Assembly (NCBI RefSeq): GCF_029024925.1
Contig: NZ_CP118962.1
Location: 2,817,501 to 2,866,949 of the forward strand
Direction: 5' to 3'
DNA from: Enterococcus faecalis
Lineage (GTDB): Bacteria; Bacillota; Bacilli; Lactobacillales; Enterococcaceae
Length of the DNA: 49,449 nucleotides
In this document: piece after piece, positions 38,589 to 47,405 of the stretch
Layout: each line of letters opens with the position of its first letter
How positions within the stretch are numbered: the stretch's first letter is position 1
The notes under the pieces: generated by a model
The model's input: the letters and a program-made list of their open reading frames with translations, nothing else
What the model was told of the DNA's origin: nothing
The model's database searches: none
Translations under genes and position numbers: made by a program

Positions 38589-39476
38589 CTATATTTCCTC
38601 CTCGGTAATTAATTTAGCCGCCAATGCTAACGCAATGACCCGTTCAGCTCGTTCAACAATTGGTTTATCAACCATTTTTCCATTTACGGAGATAACACCG
38701 GAACCTTTTGCTTCGGCTTCCCGAATGCCCCAGATTACTTCCTTAGCATTCTGGATTTCTTTTTCTGTTGGCGCATAAATAGTATTAACTAATGGGATTT
38801 GACGAGGGTTAATCACCGATTTCCCATCGAAACCTAGCTGTTTAATCAAACGAACTTCGGCTTCAAAGCCTTCCGTATTGTCTACATCTGAATAGACCGT
38901 ATCAATAGCTGCAATCCCAGCTGCTCGAGCGGCATGTAAAATCATGCTACGAGCAAAGAATAGTTCTTGGCCATCTGGATGGCGCCGTGTTTTCATATTG
39001 GTAACATAGTCTTCGGCGCCTAACGCGATGCCAATCAAGCGAGTTGAACTTTTGGCAATCGCGAGCGCATTTAGAACACCTTCAGCCGATTCGATAGCAG
39101 CCATCATTTTCGTTGTTCCTACGGGAATGTCATTTTGCTGTTCTACTTCTGTAATGACTGCCTCGACATCAATGATATCTTGGGCTGTTTCTGTTTTTGG
39201 TAAACGAATCACATCGACACCAGCTAAGACCATTGCTTCAATATCTTCTGCGCCACCGGCATCTAAAGCATTGATCCGAACAACAATTTCAATATTGCCA
39301 TAATCGAAAGTTTTCAAAGCAGAATGGACTAAAACACGGGCAGAGTCTTTTTCTTTTAATGAAACTGCATCTTCTAAATCAAACATGATTGAATCTGCCC
39401 CATACAAAGGTGCATCTCTTAGCATTGCTGCGTTCGCTCCAGGGACAAACATCATTGTTCTTCTTAAACGTTCCAT
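38589..39476 (-). CDS. citE: Citrate lyase beta subunit CitE
   Basis: 295-aa citryl-ACP lyase of the HpcH/HpaI aldolase superfamily. It cleaves citryl-ACP to acetyl-ACP and oxaloacetate. Motifs: [20 protein letters not shown] (magnesium site) and [11 protein letters not shown]. The ATG at 39476 is preceded by AAGGAG, part of the overlapping citD end; the longer frame was not chosen. Confidence 0.95.
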   Translation of the reverse strand: MERLRRTMMFVPGANAAMLRDAPLYGADSIMFDLEDAVSLKEKDSARVLVHSALKTFDYGNIEIVVRINALDAGGAEDIEAMVLAGVDVIRLPKTETAQDIIDVEAVITEVEQQNDIPVGTTKMMAAIESAEGVLNALAIAKSSTRLIGIALGAEDYVTNMKTRRHPDGQELFFARSMILHAARAAGIAAIDTVYSDVDNTEGFEAEVRLIKQLGFDGKSVINPRQIPLVNTIYAPTEKEIQNAKEVIWGIREAEAKGSGVISVNGKMVDKPIVERAERVIALALAAKLITEEEI

Positions 39477-39781
39477 GAGTCCAACTCCTTCCAATCATAC
39501 GTTTCTTTTTCAGCGCCTCGATGTAAAACTGTAATCATCCGAGCTTTGATTGTACAATCTAATGCCCCTTTATCAATCGCCTTGACCGCAACGCCTTGGA
39601 CATCTAAATGTTCCAAAGTTGTCGTAATCACCTGACGAATTTGATTGCCAAATTGTTTTTCGACACTACTTTCTAATTCAATGGTATTTTCTGTTGATTC
39701 AATGGGTTGGATGGTAATCATAATATCACTTGATTCTACTGTCCCTGCAGTAGCATTTTTGATAATCTTCACTTTCTTCAC
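39464..39781 (-). CDS. citD: Citrate lyase acyl carrier protein CitD
   Basis: 105-aa gamma subunit. The N-terminal segment [14 protein letters not shown] holds the serine expected to carry the phosphoribosyl-dephospho-CoA arm. It shuttles acyl groups between CitF and CitE. Overlaps citC by 4 bp and citE by 13 bp, which should keep the subunits balanced. Confidence 0.95.
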   Translation of the reverse strand: MKKVKIIKNATAGTVESSDIMITIQPIESTENTIELESSVEKQFGNQIRQVITTTLEHLDVQGVAVKAIDKGALDCTIKARMITVLHRGAEKETYDWKELDSWNV

Positions 39782-40788
39782 CTCATTAGTTTCTTGTGTT
39801 CTACTAAGTATTGATAACTTGTTGCTGGTAAAAACTTCTTGAGTGTCTCTTTGTCGCCTTCAGCCATCGCTTTGCGAACTTTCGTCGCACTAATCAGCTC
39901 TCCATCACTCGCTAATCGCGGGACAATGGTTAGCGTTATCGTTTGTCCGAAAACTTGTTGCATTGCTTGATTGTAGACAGCGGTCACTTCTGAATAAGGC
40001 TCTTCTCCCACATAACGTTGCTGAATTTCGAGTATTGGCGCAATTCTTTCTTTAAATAACGTTGCATCAAGCGTTGCTTGAATTGCAGCTACCTCTAATG
40101 GCGCTTTTTCTTTCAAAAAATAGGTAGGAAAAGTCGCAGACGAAACTAAGTAATCTTCTGTAGATAGGACTGTCACATTGGGTAAATGGGCGACCCCTTT
40201 TTGCACCATTGCGAAACGTGCTTCTTTTGAAAATAGCGATTTATCTTCAGATAAAACAAACACATAAACGTGTGGACTTTCTTTGGCTGCTTTTTCGACT
40301 AAGTACTGATGGCCTTTCGTAAAAGGATTTGCATTCATGACAATGCTACTGGCTGGCCCTGCTTTTTTATGCTGTGTCAGGTAACCAAGATAATCGGCAA
40401 AATCTGGTTTGCCTTGCTCCATAAATAGCACCTCTTGGTTCGCAACCACTTTTTGAAAGCCTAGCGACTGAAAAATTTGTTCATTTTTTGGTTTTGTATA
40501 CAAAAAACTGTGTAATTGGTTTTCTTCTCTCAGTTTTTCAAGTAGATGAACCACCAATTGGGTTAACAAATTTTCAGATTGATATTTTTTACAAACGGCC
40601 ACGCACTTAATCGTTTTGCCTGAAAGCGAGCCAGAGGCGATTAATGCTGTGTCATCATATATGCCAACGGTGTAATCAAGTGCTTCTGTCGTTTGCAATT
40701 CGGCTTTTTCCATTAATTCGCGCCAAGCTTGATAAGCTTTTTTATCTTTTTGCAACCAGATTCTTTTCATTGTATATACGCTGCTCAC
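39778..40788 (-). CDS. citC: [Citrate lyase] ligase CitC
   Basis: 336 aa. It acetylates the prosthetic group of citrate lyase using ATP and acetate, which activates the enzyme. An N-terminal GNAT-like part precedes a nucleotidyltransferase domain with [18 protein letters not shown]. The start is a GTG at 40788 with AAAGGAGG 8 bases upstream; the later ATG (40770) lacks a site. It begins 14 bp after the small oadG-like gene. Confidence 0.92.
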   Translation of the reverse strand: MSSVYTMKRIWLQKDKKAYQAWRELMEKAELQTTEALDYTVGIYDDTALIASGSLSGKTIKCVAVCKKYQSENLLTQLVVHLLEKLREENQLHSFLYTKPKNEQIFQSLGFQKVVANQEVLFMEQGKPDFADYLGYLTQHKKAGPASSIVMNANPFTKGHQYLVEKAAKESPHVYVFVLSEDKSLFSKEARFAMVQKGVAHLPNVTVLSTEDYLVSSATFPTYFLKEKAPLEVAAIQATLDATLFKERIAPILEIQQRYVGEEPYSEVTAVYNQAMQQVFGQTITLTIVPRLASDGELISATKVRKAMAEGDKETLKKFLPATSYQYLVEHKKLMR

Positions 40789-40802
40789 AGCAATAACCTC
40801 CT

Positions 40803-40937
40803 TTATTTTTTAATTGGAAATAATTTTGTTAGTAATTTAGATGCTAGATAAATGATAAATAAAACAACGAAAACGCCGCCCCAACCAAAACCTAACAGTT
40901 CAAAAGCAATTTTTAAATCTTCCATGTTAACAGACAT
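40803..40937 (-). CDS. Small OadG-like membrane subunit
   Basis: 44 codons from an ATG preceded by AAAGGAGA, in the 170-bp gap between oadB and citC. A charged N terminus (MSVNMEDLKIAFELLG) leads into one membrane helix (FGWGGVFVVLFIIYLASKLL) and a basic end (FPIKK). This is the layout of the N-terminal helix of OadG, the gamma subunit that joins OadA to OadB in sodium-pumping decarboxylases, without the usual proline-rich, metal-binding tail. The tight spacing and ribosome-binding site support a real gene; the subunit role is inference. Confidence 0.75.
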   Translation of the reverse strand: MSVNMEDLKIAFELLGFGWGGVFVVLFIIYLASKLLTKLFPIKK

Positions 40938-40958
40938 GTATTCGTTCTCCTTTCCGTC

Positions 40959-42074
40959 CTATGTTAAAAAGGCTAATAGTAAGCCACCAGCAATTACAGA
41001 AGCGATTTGTCCTGAAACGTTGGCACCAGCAGCATGCATTAAAATAAAGTTTTGTGGGTCTTCATCTGTAGCCATTTTTTGAATGACCCGACTAGACATT
41101 GGGAAAGCGGAAATACCCGCAGCACCAATCATGGGATTGATTTTTTCTTTTCTAAATAAATTCAAGAATTTAGCAAAAAGCACGCCGCCGACTGAGTCCA
41201 TAATAAAGGCGACTAACCCTAAGCCAATAACCATCAATGTATCGACTTTTAAGAACTCTGCATAGTTCATGCTAACGGAAATAGATAGTCCTAGCAAGAT
41301 ACTAATAATATTTACCAATTCATTTTGAGCTGTAATGGATAAACGATCCAAAACGCCACATTCTCTTAATAAGTTCCCAAACATTAAGAAACCAACTAAT
41401 GGTAATGACACCGGCGCAATTAACCCTGCGACAATCGTAATAACAACCGGGAAAAGAATTTTCGCTGTTTGAGAAACTTCACCGGCCCGATAAGTCATAC
41501 GGATACGACGTTCAGCTTTCGTCGTCACTGCTTTAATCGCTACTGGTTGAATAATCGGAACTAACGCCATGTAGGAGTAAGCGGCAACCATTATGGCCCC
41601 CATGTATTTTGAATGTAAGGTATTTGCTACGAAAATAGACGTTGGACCATCAGCGGCACCAATAATCCCAATCGAAGCAGCATCGTTTAAATCAAAACCT
41701 AATAAAACAGCCATAATAACTGTAAAGAAAATCCCAAACTGTGCAGCGGCACCAAACATCAACATAAACGGATTTTGTAACAATGGCCCGAAATCAATCA
41801 TTGCCCCAATCCCAATAAATAATAATAACGGGAATAACTCTGTTTTTATTCCAAAATCAAAAAGAACATTAAACGGACCTGGCTCGCCGCCAGCGCTCAA
41901 TACGCCGGAATTAGGAAAGTTCACTAAAATCGTTCCTAAACCCATCGGCACTAAAAGTGTTGGTTCATATTCTTTTTTTATTCCTAAATACATTAATAGT
42001 CCACCAATCAGCATCATCACAATGCGTCCTGGTTCTTGGCCCATTCCTATAACACCTTGAATCAGTGTCTCCAC
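40959..42074 (-). CDS. oadB: Oxaloacetate decarboxylase beta subunit OadB
   Basis: About 371-aa polytopic membrane protein with roughly nine hydrophobic helices. It decarboxylates carboxybiotin and couples this to sodium export. The family signature GIIGAADGPTSIFVANTL holds the aspartate on the ion path; a second conserved region is FPMSSRVIQKMATDEDPQNF. The start is uncertain: the GTG at 42074 (VETLIQG) has GAGGAAG upstream and is preferred to the GTG at 42083. Confidence 0.93.
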   Translation of the reverse strand: METLIQGVIGMGQEPGRIVMMLIGGLLMYLGIKKEYEPTLLVPMGLGTILVNFPNSGVLSAGGEPGPFNVLFDFGIKTELFPLLLFIGIGAMIDFGPLLQNPFMLMFGAAAQFGIFFTVIMAVLLGFDLNDAASIGIIGAADGPTSIFVANTLHSKYMGAIMVAAYSYMALVPIIQPVAIKAVTTKAERRIRMTYRAGEVSQTAKILFPVVITIVAGLIAPVSLPLVGFLMFGNLLRECGVLDRLSITAQNELVNIISILLGLSISVSMNYAEFLKVDTLMVIGLGLVAFIMDSVGGVLFAKFLNLFRKEKINPMIGAAGISAFPMSSRVIQKMATDEDPQNFILMHAAGANVSGQIASVIAGGLLLAFLT

Positions 42075-42103
42075 ACAAATCACTTCCTCTTCTTAAATTA
42101 ATT

Positions 42104-42505
42104 CTAGTTAATTGTTATTAATGGTTCCCCTGGATTCACAATTTGGCCTTGGGTAACATGAATTCCTGTTACCGTACCTGCTTTTCCTGCAACGATTTCA
42201 TTTTCCATCTTCATTGCTTCTAAAATTAACAATGGTTGGTTCTCAGACACCGTATCACCAACATTGACTAATACTTTTAACACAGTTCCTGGCATTGGCG
42301 CAGGCATTGCATCTGCTCCTGCTGGGGCGGTTGGCTGTGCTGCAGGCGCTGGGGCTTCTTCAACAGCAGGGGCTGGTGTTTCTGTCGTAGCAACTGGCGC
42401 TGTTGGTTGTGGCGCAACAGGTGCTGGTTGTGGGACGCCACCGATTTCTTCCATCTCGACTAAATATTCTTTCCCATCAATTGAAATTTTAAATTTGCGT
42501 AACAT
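42104..42505 (-). CDS. oadD: Biotin carrier subunit OadD
   Basis: 133-aa biotinyl protein. After a short N-terminal part and an Ala/Pro-rich swinging linker (about 28-68) comes the biotinyl domain with ILEAMKMENEIVAG, whose lysine carries biotin. It moves the carboxyl group from OadA to OadB and replaces the biotin domain absent from OadA. The ATG at 42505 is preceded by AGGAGG and overlaps oadH by 17 bp. Confidence 0.93.
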   Translation of the reverse strand: MLRKFKISIDGKEYLVEMEEIGGVPQPAPVAPQPTAPVATTETPAPAVEEAPAPAAQPTAPAGADAMPAPMPGTVLKVLVNVGDTVSENQPLLILEAMKMENEIVAGKAGTVTGIHVTQGQIVNPGEPLITIN

Positions 42506-42851
42506 AATGATCCTCCTCAAGGTTTTGTTTTGAAATTCTTTTGACAACTAGCTGAGACTCTTCTGAAAGCTCTGCAGCTATACTGGCTGCAATAATGGCA
42601 ACTTCTTTTGCTTCTGGATTTCGTTTTGCGATTTTTTTGATAACAAAACGACTTTCTGGAAACTCTCCTGCTGCGATGGCAGTGGCCACAATACTTACCA
42701 ATTGATATTCTTTTGGCTCAGCAGGAATATATGCTGGTATATCTATCCATCGCTTTTCCAAGTTATCCGCTTCACGTTGGATAACGCTTTCATTAATCTC
42801 GGTATCCTGCGTGTGTTGCTCTTTCTTGAATAAGGACTTAAATAGGCCCAT
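42489..42851 (-). CDS. oadH: OadH, accessory subunit of the decarboxylase
   Basis: 120-aa soluble, charged protein. Residues 45-120 resemble two copies of a short helical unit: AEPKEYQLVSIVATAIAAGE and AKEVAIIAASIAAELSEES, with VIKKIAKRN and VVKRISKQN following them. The same helical repeat occurs in C-terminal parts of some decarboxylase gamma subunits. It is the first gene of the operon and named by its place in the known E. faecalis oadHDB order. An AAAGGAGAG site precedes the ATG. Confidence 0.8.
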   Translation of the reverse strand: MGLFKSLFKKEQHTQDTEINESVIQREADNLEKRWIDIPAYIPAEPKEYQLVSIVATAIAAGEFPESRFVIKKIAKRNPEAKEVAIIAASIAAELSEESQLVVKRISKQNLEEDHYVTQI

Positions 42852-42887
42852 ATTGTCTCTCCTTTCACTAATTCTTGGTATACGTTC

Positions 42888-42893
42888 ATTATA
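42888..42893 (-). promoter_or_regulatory. -10 element of the citrate operon promoter
   Basis: TATAAT on the minus strand, 37 bp before the oadH start. No good -35 is visible at 16-18 bp, which fits a promoter that needs an activator such as CitO. Confidence 0.5.
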
Positions 42894-43007
42894 GAAAAAA
42901 CCGTTAAAAAACCTAGTGAAAACACTAGCTCAGATTGTTCTTTTATTGTTTATTTTGTGAAAAAAACTCTGTAAACATTGGTATATAAGCATTTATCAGC
43001 CGTTAAG

Positions 43008-43043
43008 ATTCTATTAATATTATATTAAGTTATTAATAAGAAT
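43008..43043. promoter_or_regulatory. AT-rich imperfect inverted repeat, candidate CitO operator
   Basis: ATTCTATTAATA and TATTAATAAGAAT are inverted copies with one extra base, centred in the 404-bp divergent gap 42852-43255. GntR-family activators such as CitO bind AT-rich repeats between these operons. The precise bound sites cannot be read from sequence alone. Confidence 0.45.
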
Positions 43044-43209
43044 TTGATTGTTGAATTGTTTTTTTGATGTTCTTTTTGTTTTAGGCTATTTATTCTCTGC
43101 GAAAGTTTGTATATTCTCACACTATAGACAAACACAAAAAATATTTTTTGTTGTAAACCAGAATACTGTGAAACATTTCTCATGGCTATTCTTTTTTATT
43201 AACACCGGT

Positions 43210-43223
43210 TGTTAACGATTACA
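43210..43223 (+). promoter_or_regulatory. cre site before citH
   Basis: TGTTAACGATTACA fits the degenerate CcpA consensus TGWNANCGNTNWCA at every fixed position. It lies 33 bp upstream of citH, in line with glucose repression of citrate use. Confidence 0.6.
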
Positions 43224-43255
43224 AAAAAGTTCTAAAAAAAGAAAGGAAGAAAAAC

Positions 43256-44653
43256 ATGTTACTCACTATTTTAGCTTATGGTATGATTATCATCTTTATG
43301 TATGTAATCATGAAAAAGAAATTGTCACCGTTTACATCTTTAGTAATTATTCCTCTTATTTTTACTTTGATTGCAATTGCAACTGGAGTAGCGAGTCCGC
43401 CACCTGGTGCTGACGGTGTTGTCCCTGAAGTCAACATTGGAAATTTCGTCTTAGATGGGATTTCAACTACTTCAAAAACTGGTATTATGTTATTATTTGC
43501 CATTCTTTACTTCTCTATTATGTTGGATGCTGGTTTGTTTGACCCAATCACTAAAAAAATGATTTACTTTGCTAAAGGCGATCCAATGAAAGTCTTGATG
43601 GCTACTGCGGTAGTTGCTGCTGCTGTTTCCTTAAACGGAGATGGAACAACTACGACCTTGATTTGCTGTTCTGCGTTTATTCCCATCTACAAAAAACTTA
43701 ATATGAAATTGATGAATTTAGGTGTGCTTGTTATCTTACAAAACACCATTATGAACTTATTACCTTGGGGCGGTCCAACAGCTCGTGCCATGGCCGTACT
43801 AGAAGTTGATGCCGATATTCTTTCTTATTTAGCACCTGGTATGATTTTATCTGTATTGTATGTTATCTTCTTTGTTGCTTATCGCATGGGGAAAAAAGAA
43901 CGTGCTCGCTTAGGCGTGACAACGCTTACTGATAAAGAATTGGAAGAAATGACTATTGTTAACGATCCTGAGTTATTAGAAATTCGTCGTCCAAAGAATT
44001 TTGCATTCAATGGTATTTTAACGATTGTCTTAATCGGTTGGTTAGTCCTAAGTTCATTCGTTGGTCAATTAGGTTTGCCTTCGTGGATTGAAATGCCACC
44101 GTTATTATTATTCCTAGTTGGTACTTGTATCGCTTTAATGATCAACTATCCAAAATTAAAAGATCAAAGCAGCCGTATCAGTGCAAATGCTGGTGATGCT
44201 GTGCAAGTAGTTATCTTAGTTTTTGCTGCTGGCGTCTTCATGGGCTTATTCCAAGGTTCTGGTATGGCCAATGCCTTAGCAAATAGCTTTGTTAATATTA
44301 TTCCAAAACAATTAGCCGGCGCTTGGGGCTTAGTGATTGCGTTCATTTCAGCACCAGGAACATTCTTTATTTCAAACGATGGTTTCTATTTCGGTGTCTT
44401 ACCAGTCCTAGCAGAAGCTGGACGTTCTTATGGATTTGACAATATGTCTATGGCTTTAGCTTCCTTAATGGGGCAAGCGTTCCACTTATTAAGTCCATTA
44501 GTGGCATTTATTTACTTGCTATTACGTTTAACTGGTTTAGATATGGGCCAATGGCAAAAAGAATCAGCAAAATATGCCTTAGGAATTTTCGTTATTTTCG
44601 TTGTTACAATTGTTGCTTTAGGTCACATGCCTTTATTTATTCCACAAAATTAA
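43256..44653 (+). CDS. citH: Citrate transporter CitH
   Basis: 465-aa CitMHS-family secondary transporter with about 11-12 membrane helices. It imports citrate complexed with a divalent metal; the E. faecalis protein is known to prefer calcium-citrate. Conserved stretches include AAAVSLNGDGTTTTLI and LPWGGPTARAMAVL. AAAGGAAG precedes the ATG. It is transcribed away from the lyase operon, toward citO. Confidence 0.93.
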   Translation: MLLTILAYGMIIIFMYVIMKKKLSPFTSLVIIPLIFTLIAIATGVASPPPGADGVVPEVNIGNFVLDGISTTSKTGIMLLFAILYFSIMLDAGLFDPITKKMIYFAKGDPMKVLMATAVVAAAVSLNGDGTTTTLICCSAFIPIYKKLNMKLMNLGVLVILQNTIMNLLPWGGPTARAMAVLEVDADILSYLAPGMILSVLYVIFFVAYRMGKKERARLGVTTLTDKELEEMTIVNDPELLEIRRPKNFAFNGILTIVLIGWLVLSSFVGQLGLPSWIEMPPLLLFLVGTCIALMINYPKLKDQSSRISANAGDAVQVVILVFAAGVFMGLFQGSGMANALANSFVNIIPKQLAGAWGLVIAFISAPGTFFISNDGFYFGVLPVLAEAGRSYGFDNMSMALASLMGQAFHLLSPLVAFIYLLLRLTGLDMGQWQKESAKYALGIFVIFVVTIVALGHMPLFIPQN

Positions 44654-44664
44654 ACGTCGTCGCT

Positions 44665-44698
44665 GAAACCGTAGGAGTGCCTTTTCTCCTCGGTTTTC
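44665..44698 (+). terminator. Hairpin between citH and citO
   Basis: GAAACCG-AGGAG pairs with CTCCT-CGGTTTTC over an 8-base loop, with a T-rich tail. Probably a partial terminator, since citH and citO are adjacent and co-oriented. Confidence 0.65.
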
Positions 44699-44786
44699 TT
44701 TTCATTTTGTCTTTTCTTGCGTTATATTTTCATTTTTAATATTATATTTATTATCTATAAAAATAACCTATAGGGAGGTGCCTCAT

Positions 44787-45482
44787 ATGAATCCAACGGT
44801 TGAAGCAGTAAAACGGAACTTAGATTTAACCAGCAGTAAACCTCTAAAAATTTGTACCTATGAAGCCTTTAAAAAAACCATTATTTTAGGGGATATTCCT
44901 GCAGGTGAACGGATTAACGAAAAAGAATTTTCCGAGCAATTAAACATTAGTCGGACGCCCATTCGCTTTGCTTTACAAGAATTGGTCAAAGAACAATTGG
45001 TGGAACATATACCTATGGTGGGTATCGTGGTTAAAGGGATTAGTATGAAAGATGCTTATGAAATTTATGATATTCGTAAATCTTTGGACACTTTAGCAAC
45101 CATTAAAGCCATGGAACTCATGACACCAGAAGATTTTGATAAATTGGAAGCCTTACTTCTCGAAGGAGAACAATACAATAAAAATAACCAAGTAGATGAC
45201 TTACTACAGAACTTTTCAGATTTTAATTCCTTTATTTATACTAAGAGTCAGATGCTACGTTTAAAAAAAATTGTGACTGATCTCCATGCTTACTTAATCT
45301 ATTTCAGAGATATTGCGATTCGTGCCTCAGAACGTCGTAGTATTGCCCTAGAAGAACATTGGTTAATTTTCCGCGGAATGAAAACAAAGAATATTGACCA
45401 GATCACACTTTTAACCCATGAACATCTAAATCGTTCGCTTCAATTTATTTTGAAAGAAATGGAACGTCGACAAATTGAATAA
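44787..45482 (+). CDS. citO: Citrate operon activator CitO (GntR/FadR family)
   Basis: 231 aa. The N-terminal winged helix-turn-helix (about 15-75) includes ERINEKEFSEQLNISRTPIR. The C-terminal helical FCD ligand domain is about 90-225, with metal-type histidines late in the domain (EEHWLIFRG, THEHLNRS). With citrate it activates both citrate promoters. The ATG at 44787 is 7 bases after GGGAGG; the GTG at 44778 overlaps that site and is unlikely. Confidence 0.92.
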   Translation: MNPTVEAVKRNLDLTSSKPLKICTYEAFKKTIILGDIPAGERINEKEFSEQLNISRTPIRFALQELVKEQLVEHIPMVGIVVKGISMKDAYEIYDIRKSLDTLATIKAMELMTPEDFDKLEALLLEGEQYNKNNQVDDLLQNFSDFNSFIYTKSQMLRLKKIVTDLHAYLIYFRDIAIRASERRSIALEEHWLIFRGMKTKNIDQITLLTHEHLNRSLQFILKEMERRQIE

Positions 45483-45484
45483 TC

Positions 45485-45526
45485 AAAAAAGACCCGCAGT
45501 CGCTCGTGCAACTGCGGGCCTTTTTT
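45485..45526. terminator. Bidirectional terminator
   Basis: CCCGCAGT and ACTGCGGG form the core stem, flanked by AAAAAAG and CTTTTTT. It serves convergent citO and the response regulator gene. Confidence 0.9.
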
Positions 45527-46248
45527 CATTTTTTTTGTACGCAACCATCTGGCGTAAAGGTATAACCAATGCCCCAAACGGTCCGAAGGTAACAAGGTTC
45601 TTTCGGGTTTTCTTCTAATTTACTTCGTAAACGATTAATAAAAACCATAATCGTATTCGCATCGACATCCCCGGTACCCCAAACACTGCTGTAAATTTGT
45701 TCTTTAGAGAATACTTGCTCGGGATTCTCCAGAAAAAATTGAATTAATTGAACTTCTTTCGAAGACAATGAAATAGGTAAATCCTTTTTAAATAGTTGAT
45801 AACGACCATAATCAAAACGGAAATCACCTACCTGTAGCTCTTCTTTTTTATAAACATTCAATTGTTTTCGAATCATTCGAGCTCGATTCAACGAAGCAAT
45901 CACCTGAGCCTTAAAAACATTCAAGGAAAAAGGTTTCGTTATATAACTATCCACGCCCATTTCCAAGGCTGCAATGATATCCTCTTCTTCTTTTTTGCTA
46001 CTAAAAAAGATAATTGGCACTAGTGGATATTTCTCTCTAATCATTTGGACTAAGTAGTAACCATCGCTGTCATGTTCCAAGTTATCATCTAAAATGAACA
46101 AATCAAAGGTAACTCTGGACACAATATCTTTTGTTTTTTCAATTGATTCACTTTGGTAAATAAGAATACCTGTTGATTGTAATGCTTTCCAAATCAAGCG
46201 ACGAACTGCTGCATCATCATCTACAACCAGTATTTTCTCCGTACGCAT
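45526..46248 (-). CDS. Orphan OmpR-family response regulator
   Basis: 240 aa. The receiver domain has acidic residues in VVDDDAA, an aspartate at about 54 (FILDDN), a serine in FFSSKK and a lysine in YITKPF, so it looks phosphorylatable. The C-terminal winged helix ends in the typical RTVWGIGYTF. No histidine kinase lies on either side. E. faecalis is known to have one regulator without a partner; this may be it. Target genes are not apparent. Confidence 0.88.
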   Translation of the reverse strand: MRTEKILVVDDDAAVRRLIWKALQSTGILIYQSESIEKTKDIVSRVTFDLFILDDNLEHDSDGYYLVQMIREKYPLVPIIFFSSKKEEEDIIAALEMGVDSYITKPFSLNVFKAQVIASLNRARMIRKQLNVYKKEELQVGDFRFDYGRYQLFKKDLPISLSSKEVQLIQFFLENPEQVFSKEQIYSSVWGTGDVDANTIMVFINRLRSKLEENPKEPCYLRTVWGIGYTFTPDGCVQKK

Positions 46249-46372
46249 ACCTGTTGCTCCCCCTACGTCTCTTTACAAAACTTTTTCATTTGAATTTACT
46301 ACTGGAGTAATTACTGATTATCATAACATAAAAAAAGAAACGGAGACGGCTAAAAAATCATTTAACTGGGAA

Positions 46373-46612
46373 AGAGCCTGATAAACGGCGGGAACAGAAC
46401 CAACACTACGCGTTGCTCCGATCTCAACAACTTCTAAGAGCTAAAGCTCTAAGAGTTGAAGGTCCTTCGGAAATAAGCCGAAATTGTTGAGAATCACGAA
46501 GAACGTAGTGATTCGATGATGAACAATACCTACTTGGTCTCCAAAAATTAAAAAGCAATTTTCGGAAATTCCTTCTTATTTCTCGGAGCTAAACGGTTCC
46601 GTCCCGACCTCT
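46373..46612. repeat. Structured intergenic element
   Basis: About 240 bp without a gene between the response regulator and khpB (gap 46249-46614). Outer arms are CGGGAACAGAACC (46389-46401) and GGTTCCGTCCCG (46595-46606). Inside, CACTACG (46404-46410)/CGTAGTG (46504-46510) and TCTCAACAA (46422-46430)/TTGTTGAGA (46484-46492) nest around AGAGCT-AA-AGCTCT. A 26-bp part recurs at 5868-5893. Confidence 0.65.
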
Positions 46613-46614
46613 GT

Positions 46615-47391
46615 TTAAAAATACTTCTTAACTGGTTCAACCACTAAATACCGATAAGGTTCATCCCCTTCAGAATGGGTTTTGATTTGCTCATCTTTAC
46701 TTAGCGTGTGATGAATTTGTTTTCTTTCAAAAGCCGGCATTGGTTCCAAGAAGACTGGCCGCCCAGTGCGTTTGGCTTTTTCCGCGGTGCGTTTCGCTAA
46801 ACGTTCCAAAATTTCATGACGTTTTTCACGATAATTTCCGACATTCACAACAATCGATAGCTTATTGCTTGCAATGCGGTGAATAAAGACTTGCGCTAAA
46901 TACTGTAACGCATTTAACACTTTTCCGTGTTTTCCAATTAAGATACCTTGTTTTTCTGTTTCTAAATGGAAGATAATATTGCCATTCTCGCGCGCTATGC
47001 GAACCATGGCAGGGGCGTTCAGTTCATTTGAAATATTCGTTAAATACATCGCTAATTCAGTAATAGCAGCTTCATCTTCCAGATTTTCTAAAGAATGTGT
47101 TGATTCCTCTGAGAGACTAGGAATTGCTTCGGTTAATTCCTCAACTGCTTCTTCCACTGCTGTTGCTTCATCGGCAACAACAATATCTTCCACTGTTTCT
47201 TCGACCGCTTCTGTGACTTGCTCACTAATCGTTGGTTCCATTGAAATTTGGGCAAGTTTTTTTCCTAGACCTAAAAATCCTTTTTTTCCTTCGTCTAACA
47301 CATCAATTGTAACATCCTCTTTGGTTAAACCAAGTGCTTGTAAGCCTTTCTGCGTTGCTTCTTCGATTGTATTTCCTTCATAAATCGGCAT
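46615..47391 (-). CDS. khpB: RNA-binding protein KhpB (Jag)
   Basis: 258 aa. The Jag_N domain is 1-50 (IYEGNTIEEATQKGLQALG), followed by a very acidic linker (about 58-105), a KH domain with ILIGKHGKVLNALQYL and an R3H domain with AERK-like RKQIHHTLS. It binds RNA and influences cell elongation and division in related cocci. AAAGGAGG precedes the ATG. It follows yidC by 14 bp, the standard rpmH-rnpA-yidC-jag order. Confidence 0.93.
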   Translation of the reverse strand: MPIYEGNTIEEATQKGLQALGLTKEDVTIDVLDEGKKGFLGLGKKLAQISMEPTISEQVTEAVEETVEDIVVADEATAVEEAVEELTEAIPSLSEESTHSLENLEDEAAITELAMYLTNISNELNAPAMVRIARENGNIIFHLETEKQGILIGKHGKVLNALQYLAQVFIHRIASNKLSIVVNVGNYREKRHEILERLAKRTAEKAKRTGRPVFLEPMPAFERKQIHHTLSKDEQIKTHSEGDEPYRYLVVEPVKKYF

Positions 47392-47405
47392 CTGAACGAC
47401 CTCCT

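Noticed and set aside
42264-42533. Plus-strand Ala/Gly-rich frame opposite oadD
   Set aside because: It is the antisense image of the Ala/Pro-rich linker of the biotin carrier.
43160-43180. TGTGAAACA near 43168 as a third parS
   Set aside because: The second half is missing, so it is not a ParB-type palindrome.
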